Shown: positions 1 through 8,003 of the stretch, in pieces
How positions within the stretch are numbered: the first letter of the stretch is position 1
How the letters are laid out: each line of letters opens with the position of its first letter
Source: JAGVPT01 sp035500675
GTDB taxonomy: Bacteria > Bacteroidota > Ignavibacteria > UBA10030 > UBA8401
Reading direction: 5' to 3'
Assembly: GCA_035500675.1 (NCBI GenBank)
Contig: DATJXA010000109.1
Span: 1-23,181 of the forward strand
DNA: 23,181 nucleotides
Notes under the pieces: model-generated
The model's database searches: none
What the model was told of the DNA's origin: nothing
What the model saw: the letters and a program-made list of their open reading frames with translations, nothing else
Program-made: the position numbers and the translations under genes

Positions 1-2151
1 GAGTTTCATAAGAGAATCTGCAAGAGCTTCGACAGAGCCGTCGACGTCTCCCTTTACGACAATTGCAAGCTCGCGGACTTGCTGGCCTGCCTGAATTTGT
101 TCCGAGATTTCATCCAGCGTCACAAAATGAATTTGCCGGAAGTCTTGCTCCCGCTTCAATTGCTGACGCTTGAGACTGATCTCTCGAGCAACGCGATCCG
201 ATTCCATGGCAATAAATTGATCTCCCGCCTGCGGTATGCCGTCAAACCCCAACAGTTGCACCGGCGTTGACGGCCCGGCCGCTTCGGTCCGTCGGCCCCG
301 CTCGTCGAACATTGCTTTCACTTTCCCGCTGAAGATCCCGCCGACAAAAGGATCTCCGACACGCAACGACCCTTTTTGAATCAATACAGTCGCGAGAATG
401 CCTTTTCCCTTATCAATTTGCGCTTCCACAACCGCTCCCCGCGCCGTCCTGTTGGGATTAGCTTTGAGATCGAGCACTTCTGCTTCGAGCAGGATCTTTT
501 CCAGAAGGAGGTCGACGTTGAGTCCCTTCTTTGCGGAGACTTCGACGCATTGAAATTTTCCACCCCATTCTTCAACCAAGATGCCTTTATCTGCAAGCTG
601 TTGACGGATCCTGTCCGGGTTCGCTTCGGGCTTATCGATCTTATTGATGGCAATAATAATGGGGACGCTTGCGGCACGCGCATGGCTGATGGCCTCCAGC
701 GTTTGCGGCATCACATTGTCTTCCGCTGCGACAACGAGAACGACGATGTCTGTCAGCTGAGCGCCGCGTGCACGCATTGCCGTAAAAGCTTCATGGCCCG
801 GTGTGTCGAGAAATGTGATCTTCTTTCCGGAATCCAAGCTTACTTCGTACGCGCCGATGTGCTGTGTAATACCCCCGGCTTCGCCTGCAACGACATTCGT
901 GCGGCGAATATAATCGAGAAGGGACGTTTTGCCATGATCGACATGTCCCATGATAGTAACGACGGGAGCACGCTGCTTAAGAGTTTCGGGAGAATCCGGT
1001 TTATCCTCAAGAACGTCGATCGTAAATTCTTCATGGAATTCAACCTGCAATCCGAACTCATCCGCAACGAGGGTAATGTTGTCTTTGTCCAGCCGCTGGT
1101 TGATCGACACCATAAGCCCTAAACCTATACACTTCGCAATGACATCTGCAACGGGAACATTCATGAGCGCTGCAAGCTCGCCTACGGTAAGATATTCTGT
1201 TACACGAAGTTTTCCCTCTTCTCCTCGCGCTTCTTCGAGCAATCGTGCTTGCTCTTCTTCCCTCTCACGCTTTCTCTTTTTCCTGTTGACAGCGCGTAGA
1301 CTTACTATCGATTCGTCAATCCCTGCCAACGTACGTTTTATTGCCTCGTTGACCTGGATGTCATCGATTTCATGAACTCTGAGTTTCTTTTTCTTTTTCT
1401 TCTTTTTTGAGCCTTCTTCCGATTCGGGTTCAGGGATCCCCTTTACTTTTTCATCTTTGATTTTCTTTTTCTTCTTTTTCCGTTTCCGCTGCTCTTCCGT
1501 CTCGGTTGACGGCGATTTGGCCTCTTCTCCCTTTTCGGATCCCTCGGAAGACTCGCCCAGCTCCATTTTCCCCTTAATAGTCAAGCCTCTGCGCCTTGCA
1601 CTGATTTCATCTAAAGGCGACTTGTAACTCCGATCGGCCCTCTTCTTCCTTCCAACTTCTTCCTCTTTTGCCGGCTCTTTTTTCCCTGCGACAGGCGTCG
1701 CTTGCTTTGCTGCCGGGACTATCTTCGGTTCAACCGCGGGGGGCTGAGATTCGTCAACCTGCTCTAAAATTTCCGTCTCCGGAGAAAGCTTTATGTCGGT
1801 AATCCCCCCCTCATCGGTCATTTGTGCTGATGTTGCAGAACCGGAGGGCAATTCGTCAGATTTCTTCTTCGCCGACTCTTTTACCTCCTCGTCCTCTTCT
1901 TTTTTCTTTTCCGCCGATTTCCTCTTTGTTTCTTTGATCTCAGCGATCTTGCGTTGATGGCGGTCTGCGACGTCCTTTTCTTTCTTGAAATGCGACATGA
2001 TATCCTTCATCATGTCATTCTCAACGGCGGACATCGGCCCTTTAATCGTGTAACCTTTTTTAGTCAGGAACTCGATTATCGTCCCGCTTGCAAGGTTAAG
2101 CTCTTTGGCGAGATTGAATATTTTTATTTTCTTTTCGGTAGTTTCCGTCAT
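1..2151 (-). CDS. infB: Translation initiation factor IF-2 (3' end outside window)
   Basis: This GTPase places initiator tRNA on the 30S subunit and promotes subunit joining. The frame is open from ATG 2151 to base 1, giving 717 residues with no stop, so the C-terminal domains that bind initiator tRNA lie outside the window. Residues 1-50 form an IF2-N-like domain. They are followed by a long charged linker with lysine tracts near residues 218-258, then a second IF2-N region around 325-375. The GTPase core shows G1 GHVDHGKTS at 402-410, DTPGH near 448 and NKID near 503. Domain II follows, and the visible sequence ends in the conserved stretch VVKGDVDGSVEAL. The gene is 46 nt downstream of nusA in the usual rimP-nusA-infB order. 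No good Shine-Dalgarno precedes the ATG, so translation may be coupled to nusA. Identification is secure; truncation is only due to the window edge. Confidence 0.97.
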   Translation of the reverse strand, partial: MTETTEKKIKIFNLAKELNLASGTIIEFLTKKGYTIKGPMSAVENDMMKDIMSHFKKEKDVADRHQRKIAEIKETKRKSAEKKKEEDEEVKESAKKKSDELPSGSATSAQMTDEGGITDIKLSPETEILEQVDESQPPAVEPKIVPAAKQATPVAGKKEPAKEEEVGRKKRADRSYKSPLDEISARRRGLTIKGKMELGESSEGSEKGEEAKSPSTETEEQRKRKKKKKKIKDEKVKGIPEPESEEGSKKKKKKKKLRVHEIDDIQVNEAIKRTLAGIDESIVSLRAVNRKKRKREREEEQARLLEEARGEEGKLRVTEYLTVGELAALMNVPVADVIAKCIGLGLMVSINQRLDKDNITLVADEFGLQVEFHEEFTIDVLEDKPDSPETLKQRAPVVTIMGHVDHGKTSLLDYIRRTNVVAGEAGGITQHIGAYEVSLDSGKKITFLDTPGHEAFTAMRARGAQLTDIVVLVVAAEDNVMPQTLEAISHARAASVPIIIAINKIDKPEANPDRIRQQLADKGILVEEWGGKFQCVEVSAKKGLNVDLLLEKILLEAEVLDLKANPNRTARGAVVEAQIDKGKGILATVLIQKGSLRVGDPFVGGIFSGKVKAMFDERGRRTEAAGPSTPVQLLGFDGIPQAGDQFIAMESDRVAREISLKRQQLKREQDFRQIHFVTLDEISEQIQAGQQVRELAIVVKGDVDGSVEALADSLMKL

Positions 2152-2197
2152 TCCATTACCATTTTAAAAGGAGTCGGTTGTCATTTTGGGAGAACGA

Positions 2198-3562
2198 TCA
2201 GGTAGTCTCTGCCTTTTCCTCCTTTGCAGAATCATCTCCGTCCGCGGCGAGAGTATCGTTTTTTTCGCTTCCCGCAACCGCTTTCTCGAGAGGTTTTTCC
2301 TTTTCCTCATCTGATTCCTCTTCTTCGTCATCAACCTCAGCTTCTTCGAACTCTTTCTTGATGAGGCCGACAATCTCCTTGAGTTTTTCCTCGTCGATCC
2401 CAAGTTCTTCGACGAGGTCGTCAACGTCGGCATCGATGACTTGCTGAGCCGTGTCGTATCCGTTCTCGATGAACTTATCGTAGATCTCTTTTCCGATCTC
2501 ATCGCGGAATTCGATCAATTCGATGTCGTATTCCGCCCCCTCCTTCACGAGCTGGAGATCGAAACCCGAAAGCTTCCCGGCAAGGCGAATGTTTTGTCCT
2601 CCTTTTCCGATAGCAAGAGAGACTTGATCCTCCGCGACTAGGATCGTCGCTTTCTTTGTTTCGAGGTCGAGGTCGACTTTTTTTAGTTTTGCAGGAGCGA
2701 GAGCCCGCGTGATCATGACGAGCGGCTCGTCGCTGTAATTAATGACGTCGATGTTCTCGTTGTTCAGTTCGCGAACGATTGCATGAATTCTCACGCCCTT
2801 CATGCCGACGCAGGCGCCGACGGCGTCGATGCGGTCGTCGTGCGATTCAACGGCAACTTTGGCGCGATCGCCGGGTTCCCGAGCGATGCCTTTGATCTCA
2901 ATGATGCCGTCATAAATTTCGGGGATCTCGATTTCAAATAGACGAGCGAGAAATTTCGGATCGGACCTGGATACGATCACGGTGGGGTTTCCGGAATTTT
3001 TTCTTACTTCTTTTATCACTGCACGTATTGTGTCTCCCTTCTTGTAGCGTTCTTTTTGGATCTGTTCGCTTTTGGGAAGGATGACTTCATTCTTATTATG
3101 CATGACGAGGATTTCATTCTTGCGGATCTGGTAGACCTCGCCAACGAGAATCTCTCCGATCGTGCTGCTGTATTCGTTGTAGATCAATTCCTTTTCAATC
3201 TCTTTGATGCGCTGATTGAGGTTCTGCTTGGCCGTAATGATGAGCCGTCGTCCAAATTCGGCCAGCTCGATGATCTCGACGAATTCTTCACCGACGTTAA
3301 GCTGCTCTCCCGATTTTTTCCTCGCCGCCTCGACATCGATCTGCGTCACGGGGTCGACAACTGTTTCAACGACCTCTTTCTCGAGGTAGATTTCGATGTC
3401 GCCTTTGTCCATGTTGACAACGACATCAAATTTCGCCTCCTGTCCGTATTTCTTTCGAACCATCATCCCGAAAATATCCTCGACGATCCCGACGAGAATA
3501 TCTTTATCGATAGATTTCTCACGAACCAAGGAAGAAAATGATTCGACTATCTCATAATTCAT
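2198..3562 (-). CDS. nusA: Transcription termination/antitermination factor NusA
   Basis: NusA binds RNA polymerase and modulates pausing, intrinsic termination and antitermination. With ATG 3562 it has 454 residues. An N-terminal polymerase-binding domain (about 1-125) is followed by S1 (about 134-200), KH1 with GACVGMKG at 249-256 and KH2 with IGKGGQNI at 318-325. Next comes one helix-hairpin-helix-like segment (about 365-405), then a very acidic tail. The tail replaces the two full acidic repeats seen in E. coli. The start is set by a perfect GGAGG at 3572-3568, five bases upstream of the ATG; a TTG four codons earlier overlaps this site and is rejected. The gene lies 40 nt after rimP and 46 nt before infB. 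NusA is a plausible regulator of the hairpin found ahead of rimP. Confidence 0.97.
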   Translation of the reverse strand: MNYEIVESFSSLVREKSIDKDILVGIVEDIFGMMVRKKYGQEAKFDVVVNMDKGDIEIYLEKEVVETVVDPVTQIDVEAARKKSGEQLNVGEEFVEIIELAEFGRRLIITAKQNLNQRIKEIEKELIYNEYSSTIGEILVGEVYQIRKNEILVMHNKNEVILPKSEQIQKERYKKGDTIRAVIKEVRKNSGNPTVIVSRSDPKFLARLFEIEIPEIYDGIIEIKGIAREPGDRAKVAVESHDDRIDAVGACVGMKGVRIHAIVRELNNENIDVINYSDEPLVMITRALAPAKLKKVDLDLETKKATILVAEDQVSLAIGKGGQNIRLAGKLSGFDLQLVKEGAEYDIELIEFRDEIGKEIYDKFIENGYDTAQQVIDADVDDLVEELGIDEEKLKEIVGLIKKEFEEAEVDDEEEESDEEKEKPLEKAVAGSEKNDTLAADGDDSAKEEKAETT

Positions 3563-3602
3563 TGAAACCTCCAAAATGAAAATAATAAAACGTCCGGCCC
3601 AA

Positions 3603-4070
3603 TCATCGCTTCAGCCGCGGAAGAACGTATGCTTCCTCGACTGCATCAAGGGGGAAAGAAATAGAATGATCGATCGACGTCATCAATGTAATAGAACTTT
3701 CGGTCACCTCTGTTAATTCTCCAACGGCCGGCTGGGAGCCGTTCTCCAATTTCGGTACCACTTTTAACTGCCGTCCGATGTTTTTTCTAAACTGACGGTG
3801 CAAGGTAAGCGGGCGGTCGAGTCCGGGCGACGAGACTTCGAGACGGTATCGGCCGGCAATAAGGTTTTCTCTATCAAGTTCTGATGCTAGTCCGCGACTT
3901 ACATCTGCACATTGATCGGCGGTAATCCCCAGGTCGGTATCGATAAATATTTGCAGAACCACGGTGCCTCTTTCTCCATGCACCTCCATACCCACCCAAA
4001 ATGCGTCGTGCGGCAAAAGAATTGGCTGCACGATCTTGGAAATTCGCTCAATTTGCTCTTTTTTCAGCAT
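3603..4070 (-). CDS. rimP: Ribosome maturation factor RimP
   Basis: RimP assists 30S subunit maturation. The protein is about 155 residues, normal for the family, with an alpha/beta N-terminal domain and a small SH3-like C-terminal barrel. The hallmark is RLEVSSPGLDRPL in the middle of the protein. The start is uncertain. ATG 4070 is used here, but ATG 4082 and TTG 4085 are in frame just upstream. None has a well-spaced Shine-Dalgarno; TAGGAT sits only two bases before ATG 4070. All candidate starts lie immediately after the U-run of a strong hairpin, so the leader is either extremely short or contains that hairpin. It is the first gene of the rimP-nusA-infB operon. Confidence 0.93.
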   Translation of the reverse strand: MLKKEQIERISKIVQPILLPHDAFWVGMEVHGERGTVVLQIFIDTDLGITADQCADVSRGLASELDRENLIAGRYRLEVSSPGLDRPLTLHRQFRKNIGRQLKVVPKLENGSQPAVGELTEVTESSITLMTSIDHSISFPLDAVEEAYVLPRLKR

Positions 4071-4083
4071 AATCCTAACCATC

Positions 4084-4113
4084 AAAAAAAAGTCCCGCTA
4101 AAGGCGGGACTTT
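4084..4113 (-). terminator. Intrinsic terminator or attenuator before rimP
   Basis: On the minus strand GTCCCGC and GCGGGAC (4110-4104 and 4098-4092) pair around a 5-nt loop. The stem is extended by three A-T pairs and is followed directly by eight U (4091-4084). It ends the large outer-membrane gene stopping at 4174. Because it lies downstream of a candidate promoter at 4158-4130 and ends 1-13 nt before the possible rimP starts, it may also act as an attenuator. The inverted repeat also has a U-rich tract on the plus strand, but no plus-strand gene is nearby. Confidence 0.88.
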
Positions 4114-4129
4114 GTTTTGCAGTGAGAAA

Positions 4130-4158
4130 AATATACGAAGAGATATCTTCAGATGCAA
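4130..4158 (-). promoter_or_regulatory. Candidate promoter of rimP-nusA-infB
   Basis: The minus strand shows TTGCAT (4158-4153) and TATATT (4135-4130) separated by exactly 17 nt. The -10 matches the consensus at five of six positions; the -35 is weaker. A start point about seven bases downstream of the -10 would give a leader that contains the whole hairpin at 4113-4084. The layout and the TATATT element match the better-supported tRNA-Leu promoter at 7950-7922. Confidence 0.45.
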
Positions 4159-4173
4159 GTAAAAATGAGGGGG

Positions 4174-7100
4174 TTAGAAAAAAGCTCGAACCTCGGCTTT
4201 TGCGGTATGAACAACACTATGCCCAGGCTCCGCCCGGCCTGTGTATTGCAACGAGGATTGAAGGTTGCTGCTTAAACGATAATCGAAAGAGACTCCCCAG
4301 AGGAATGTCTTACCCTCCACTCTGCCCCCGGTAAGCTCAAATGGGATCACTGCCCCATCGGGAACATTTTCCAAGGATATTTCTTCGCGCGATAAATCAA
4401 ACCGCAGCTGCCCCGTCCCGCGAAAAGAAAACACCGTTCGCAGAGACTGAGCATTGAGGTCGGCAGTTGTCGGTACGAGAGGATAGGAATCCTCCGAGCG
4501 CGAAACTTCAATTTTGAATCCCACCTCGACATTTTGTTCCGGCCTATACGAATAATCGGAAACAATATCGTCCGAATTGATCATACGAGATGTGCCGCTG
4601 GCAAGGGATGCGGATAAATTATCTTGTTTATTGGCATAATCAATTTGATTAGAGATCTCCTGAACAAGCCGTATCCTCATTTCTATCGATCGTTCCCGGT
4701 TATAGCTTTGTTCCGCGCCAGTGCTGTATATGCCCGCTCCCGTTTGCTGCAGATACCGAAATCGGAGAGAAAAATCCGGCTTGTTCTCGAACAAAAAAAG
4801 ATCCTGCTGAAAAAGCTGGCTTCCAAGAATTGTCGTCACAGGGTTCAGAAAGTGACTGAGCTCCAGCAGATAGATATGCCGCGTTACAGGGTCGGAGCTT
4901 TTTTCCTCTATCCGAAGGTAGGTCTCTGTCGACAGGTCGGAAAGGGCTTTCTCGACCCAGTCTGCGGGCGATGGAATAAATTTTTCTGGCGAGACCTGGA
5001 GGCGGCCTGACGTTTTTACGTTAATCACCGGGTATAGTTGATCGCTTGGGACGGTAACGACCACATAGTCTCCGTCAAAACGCGAGAGCTGGAAATCTGT
5101 TTCATCCGTTACGTCCACTTTTCCATTTCCGTTCCCGTCCGTCCAAATGTATTGCCCTTCCCCTTTTTGAACTTGAACGAAGACCCTCTGAAGCTGCGAT
5201 GAGCGTTCGGTGGACGCTTCATAATATGCGTCGGCGTCGATGCCGCGTCGAAGCGGCGTATAGCGCGACTCCGACCGCACAAGAACGGTCTGGTTGTCTT
5301 GATTTGCGAAACGGAACTCGTCTTCGAACGATTTTTTTCTAAGGATAACGTTGAGCGATGACGAAAAATTCTCTACCTCCGGCAACGACCACTCGTATGT
5401 CTGTGTCACCGACCGGGCTTGTGGTTTTAATATCCCTTCGTACGATGCATCATCATTCCGTACTTCGAGCTCGGTTGAGAAATTCATCCCGAAAATTTTC
5501 TGAAAGGATAATTTCGGAGCAAACGTCGTAAAACCGAAACTCGCGTCGTCGAGCGAATCGGGCGTAGGCGTTTCAATGGAGCGATTCTCCCGCTCGAACC
5601 GAAAGCTCGGGGTCACAAAATGATGGATCGCATATTCGATGGATCCTTTTTGACGGAGCCAGTAATCGTTCGCGATAATTGCGCTTTGCGAGCTTTTGAT
5701 GTCTTCGACGGTGTAATCGACTTTCGGCAAAGAATCTCCAGAAATTTGAACGAAACCTTCCTTGCGTTGAGCCGAGAACTCATTTCCTCTATCATTGGTC
5801 CCATATGACCCGCCCACTGTAACTGTTTTGGCAGGATTGTAAGTCACCCCAGCTTCCCGAATATCTTCCGAGGAAGGTTGAATATTCACCGTGCTGTCAA
5901 TGCTCCATTTCCTGTCAAACTCTACTTCATCGACTCTATCGAGTGAATAGAAGTTTTTATCCACATGACGGTCTGAAAGTGAAAGATCGAATGAGCCGAT
6001 CGAAGCTCCGGCAATTTTGACATTCTTAGGGGCATAGTTTGCTGAGAATTTCGTTGCGCCTCCTGTTACGGCATCTCCGGGAGAAAAGCGATTTGCATCG
6101 AAACTGCTTGCAGCATATTCACCCCCTATCGTCAAATCTTTTGCCGGACGAGCGGCCGTATTGACATCGATGACCTGCTGAAGCTGCGGGGCCGGTAAAA
6201 TGATGATCGGGAGGTAATTTCCCGCTTTAGGACCGACGTAATGATACTGGCCAAGGAGGTCATGGACATAATCTCCCTGGCCAGTTCCGACAAACGTGAA
6301 CGTGATGCTGAACTGGTCTTCAGGAGTTCCTTGCTCGTAACGATAGAACCGTGTCATGATTCCTTGAACGAGCGAATCCACCGCGGCATACTGGCCTTTG
6401 CCAATGCCAAGCGAGTCTACTCCTACCGAATCGACCCCGCTCCTTGTTGCAGGGCTGCTCCCGCTTTGCTCCAGCAATTTTTTGTCATCGTCGCTTAGCG
6501 AAATGTCTATTGGCGCGTTTTGGTCATCCCCCTCTCTGGCATAAGAGACAGATAATTTGACCTTATCCGATAGGAGTTTTGAGTCGTCATTTACCGCAAA
6601 GAAATTCCTCGTGTACGATTGATCGGTATATTGAAAGTCCACCACTATACGTGAAGCGCTGGTGATTAACCTCTTGGGAGAAAAGGTGATCTGACTGCTT
6701 GAATAATCTATTGAATAGTCATTAGTCTCTCCCCGCGTCATAGGGAATCCGTCCACATAGACTTTCTCCGTACCAGCAATCACGGTGATGTTGTTCTCAT
6801 TATTTTTTCCGTATAAATTATACGGTCCCTGCACGCCCTCGATGCCAGCAATTTGATTGGTATTGAATTTCCCTCTTGAAGTGGCTCCCACAACTATAAC
6901 AGAATTATTTGAACCTTCCGCCGAAATATTGCCAATTCCTTCTGCTCCCTGAAGCTTTCTGCTCAACCGGTTGAACTCACCGTCCCCCAGAGTGAGATAA
7001 AAATCGCCCAATGTCGCCTCATATTTATTGCTTTTGATTTGCACATAGACATTGTCCAACTCTTGGAGAGTCTGTGTATTCCCTTCGGGTTGGATCGGTG

Positions 7101-7704
7101 TGTTTTCATCCGTGAGTGCGGCGAGTATTTCTACGTCGGAGGTCAACTTTCCTGAGAACTGGAGACGAAACCCTGAGTTCACTGTCAAATCTTGGTTAGA
7201 ACCTACAGTAAACCCTCTGAATATGCTACCGCTTTTCTGAAGATCATTTCCAAACAAATTATTAAAAGCAGATGCATTTGACGTTGAGATGATGACATTT
7301 CCCTTTCTCTTGCCGGCTGAGTCCGTTCGAACAATATATTCTTTATGGCGATATAATTTTTGAAATGAAAACGGTAAATAGTTGTAATAAATATTGATAA
7401 AATGTTTATTTGATTCAGGTTTTCTGATATGTCGCACATGAATTCTAACGATGCCAGTCGCGTCATCGATAGAATATTCATTCTCAGGTGAGAGGCGTTC
7501 TGTGTCGAGGTAAACAGACTCTGACGCGGGAATAATTAGGTCGTGAGAAAGGTGGATCAGGGTATCCGATGCGAATAGAAAAAAGCTGTCATGTCCCGGA
7601 GCACCGGAATCTGAAGGTTGTGCTTCAACGATCTCGATGCCCCAAAAAAGAAGAGCTAACGCCAGTGGATAAAATAGGAAGCGTATGTGTGGGGAAAGAT
7701 TCAA
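4174..7704 (-). CDS. Very large secreted outer-membrane beta-barrel protein
   Basis: The 1,176-residue product begins with a signal peptide: basic n-region, hydrophobic core near residues 9-23 and probable cleavage after VEA at residue 28. The mature chain is long and beta-rich, with alternating polar and hydrophobic residues, and ends in AEVRAFF. A terminal aromatic residue is typical of barrels inserted by the BAM machinery. Near residues 305-370 a segment contains KVYVDGFPMTRG and ITFSPKRLITSASRIVVDF. From memory such segments recur in large surface proteins of this phylum, but I cannot name the family. DGNGNGKVDVTDE near residue 855 resembles a calcium loop. The only in-frame start is TTG 7704, with no Shine-Dalgarno; a GGAGG-ATG pair at 7761-7752 lies in another frame. 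Monocistronic, bounded by terminators on both sides. Function unknown; a transport or surface role is inference. Confidence 0.8.
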   Translation of the reverse strand: MNLSPHIRFLFYPLALALLFWGIEIVEAQPSDSGAPGHDSFFLFASDTLIHLSHDLIIPASESVYLDTERLSPENEYSIDDATGIVRIHVRHIRKPESNKHFINIYYNYLPFSFQKLYRHKEYIVRTDSAGKRKGNVIISTSNASAFNNLFGNDLQKSGSIFRGFTVGSNQDLTVNSGFRLQFSGKLTSDVEILAALTDENTPIQPEGNTQTLQELDNVYVQIKSNKYEATLGDFYLTLGDGEFNRLSRKLQGAEGIGNISAEGSNNSVIVVGATSRGKFNTNQIAGIEGVQGPYNLYGKNNENNITVIAGTEKVYVDGFPMTRGETNDYSIDYSSSQITFSPKRLITSASRIVVDFQYTDQSYTRNFFAVNDDSKLLSDKVKLSVSYAREGDDQNAPIDISLSDDDKKLLEQSGSSPATRSGVDSVGVDSLGIGKGQYAAVDSLVQGIMTRFYRYEQGTPEDQFSITFTFVGTGQGDYVHDLLGQYHYVGPKAGNYLPIIILPAPQLQQVIDVNTAARPAKDLTIGGEYAASSFDANRFSPGDAVTGGATKFSANYAPKNVKIAGASIGSFDLSLSDRHVDKNFYSLDRVDEVEFDRKWSIDSTVNIQPSSEDIREAGVTYNPAKTVTVGGSYGTNDRGNEFSAQRKEGFVQISGDSLPKVDYTVEDIKSSQSAIIANDYWLRQKGSIEYAIHHFVTPSFRFERENRSIETPTPDSLDDASFGFTTFAPKLSFQKIFGMNFSTELEVRNDDASYEGILKPQARSVTQTYEWSLPEVENFSSSLNVILRKKSFEDEFRFANQDNQTVLVRSESRYTPLRRGIDADAYYEASTERSSQLQRVFVQVQKGEGQYIWTDGNGNGKVDVTDETDFQLSRFDGDYVVVTVPSDQLYPVINVKTSGRLQVSPEKFIPSPADWVEKALSDLSTETYLRIEEKSSDPVTRHIYLLELSHFLNPVTTILGSQLFQQDLFLFENKPDFSLRFRYLQQTGAGIYSTGAEQSYNRERSIEMRIRLVQEISNQIDYANKQDNLSASLASGTSRMINSDDIVSDYSYRPEQNVEVGFKIEVSRSEDSYPLVPTTADLNAQSLRTVFSFRGTGQLRFDLSREEISLENVPDGAVIPFELTGGRVEGKTFLWGVSFDYRLSSNLQSSLQYTGRAEPGHSVVHTAKAEVRAFF

Positions 7705-7785
7705 AGGCGCGAAGGTCAGGTTCCACAGACAAAAACCGTAGAAATTTGATTCATGGCCTCCAAATTAGTTGCGGGTTTAGGTATG

Positions 7786-7819
7786 AAAAAAAAGTCATCT
7801 TGCTATGGCTCGATGACTT
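7786..7819 (-). terminator. Intrinsic terminator after tRNA-Leu
   Basis: On the minus strand AAGTCATC and GATGACTT form an 8-bp stem with a 12-nt loop, followed by a run of U at 7793-7786. It begins four bases after the tRNA 3' end and separates the tRNA from the outer-membrane gene downstream. Confidence 0.88.
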
Positions 7820-7822
7820 CTG

Positions 7823-7908
7823 TACCAAAGGAGGGACTCGAACCCTCACCTGGGGTAAGCCAGACTGGATTTTGAGTCCAGCGCGTCTACCAATTCCGCC
7901 ACTTTGGC
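7823..7908 (-). tRNA. tRNA-Leu (anticodon CAA)
   Basis: This is an 86-nt class II tRNA. The acceptor arms GCCAAAG and CTTTGGT pair with one terminal G-U, the discriminator base is A, and CCA is not encoded. The D-arm region contains GGTAGACGCG. The anticodon stem CTGGA/TCCAG encloses the loop CTCAAAA, so the anticodon is CAA (7874-7872), reading UUG. A long variable arm follows, then the T-arm GAGGG-TTCGAGT-CCCTC. The long variable arm and A discriminator fit leucine. It has its own promoter upstream and terminator downstream. Confidence 0.96.
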
Positions 7909-7921
7909 ATTTTTCTGGTAG

Positions 7922-7950
7922 AATATAGCAAAGTTCTCCCTGGCAGGCAA
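7922..7950 (-). promoter_or_regulatory. Promoter of tRNA-Leu
   Basis: The minus strand carries TTGCCT (7950-7945), a 17-nt spacer and TATATT (7927-7922). The -10 ends 13 nt before the mature tRNA, leaving room for a start point and a short 5' leader. Confidence 0.7.
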
Positions 7951-8003
7951 GACGTATTCGGTCTGAATGGAGTTTAGTTTTTGTCTAAGGACTCTGAAAC
8001 ACC

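Noticed and set aside
376..1122. Long plus-strand open frame opposite infB
   Set aside because: It is the reverse-strand shadow of the IF-2 GTPase core, whose motifs are unmistakable on the minus strand; the plus-strand product shows no family signature.
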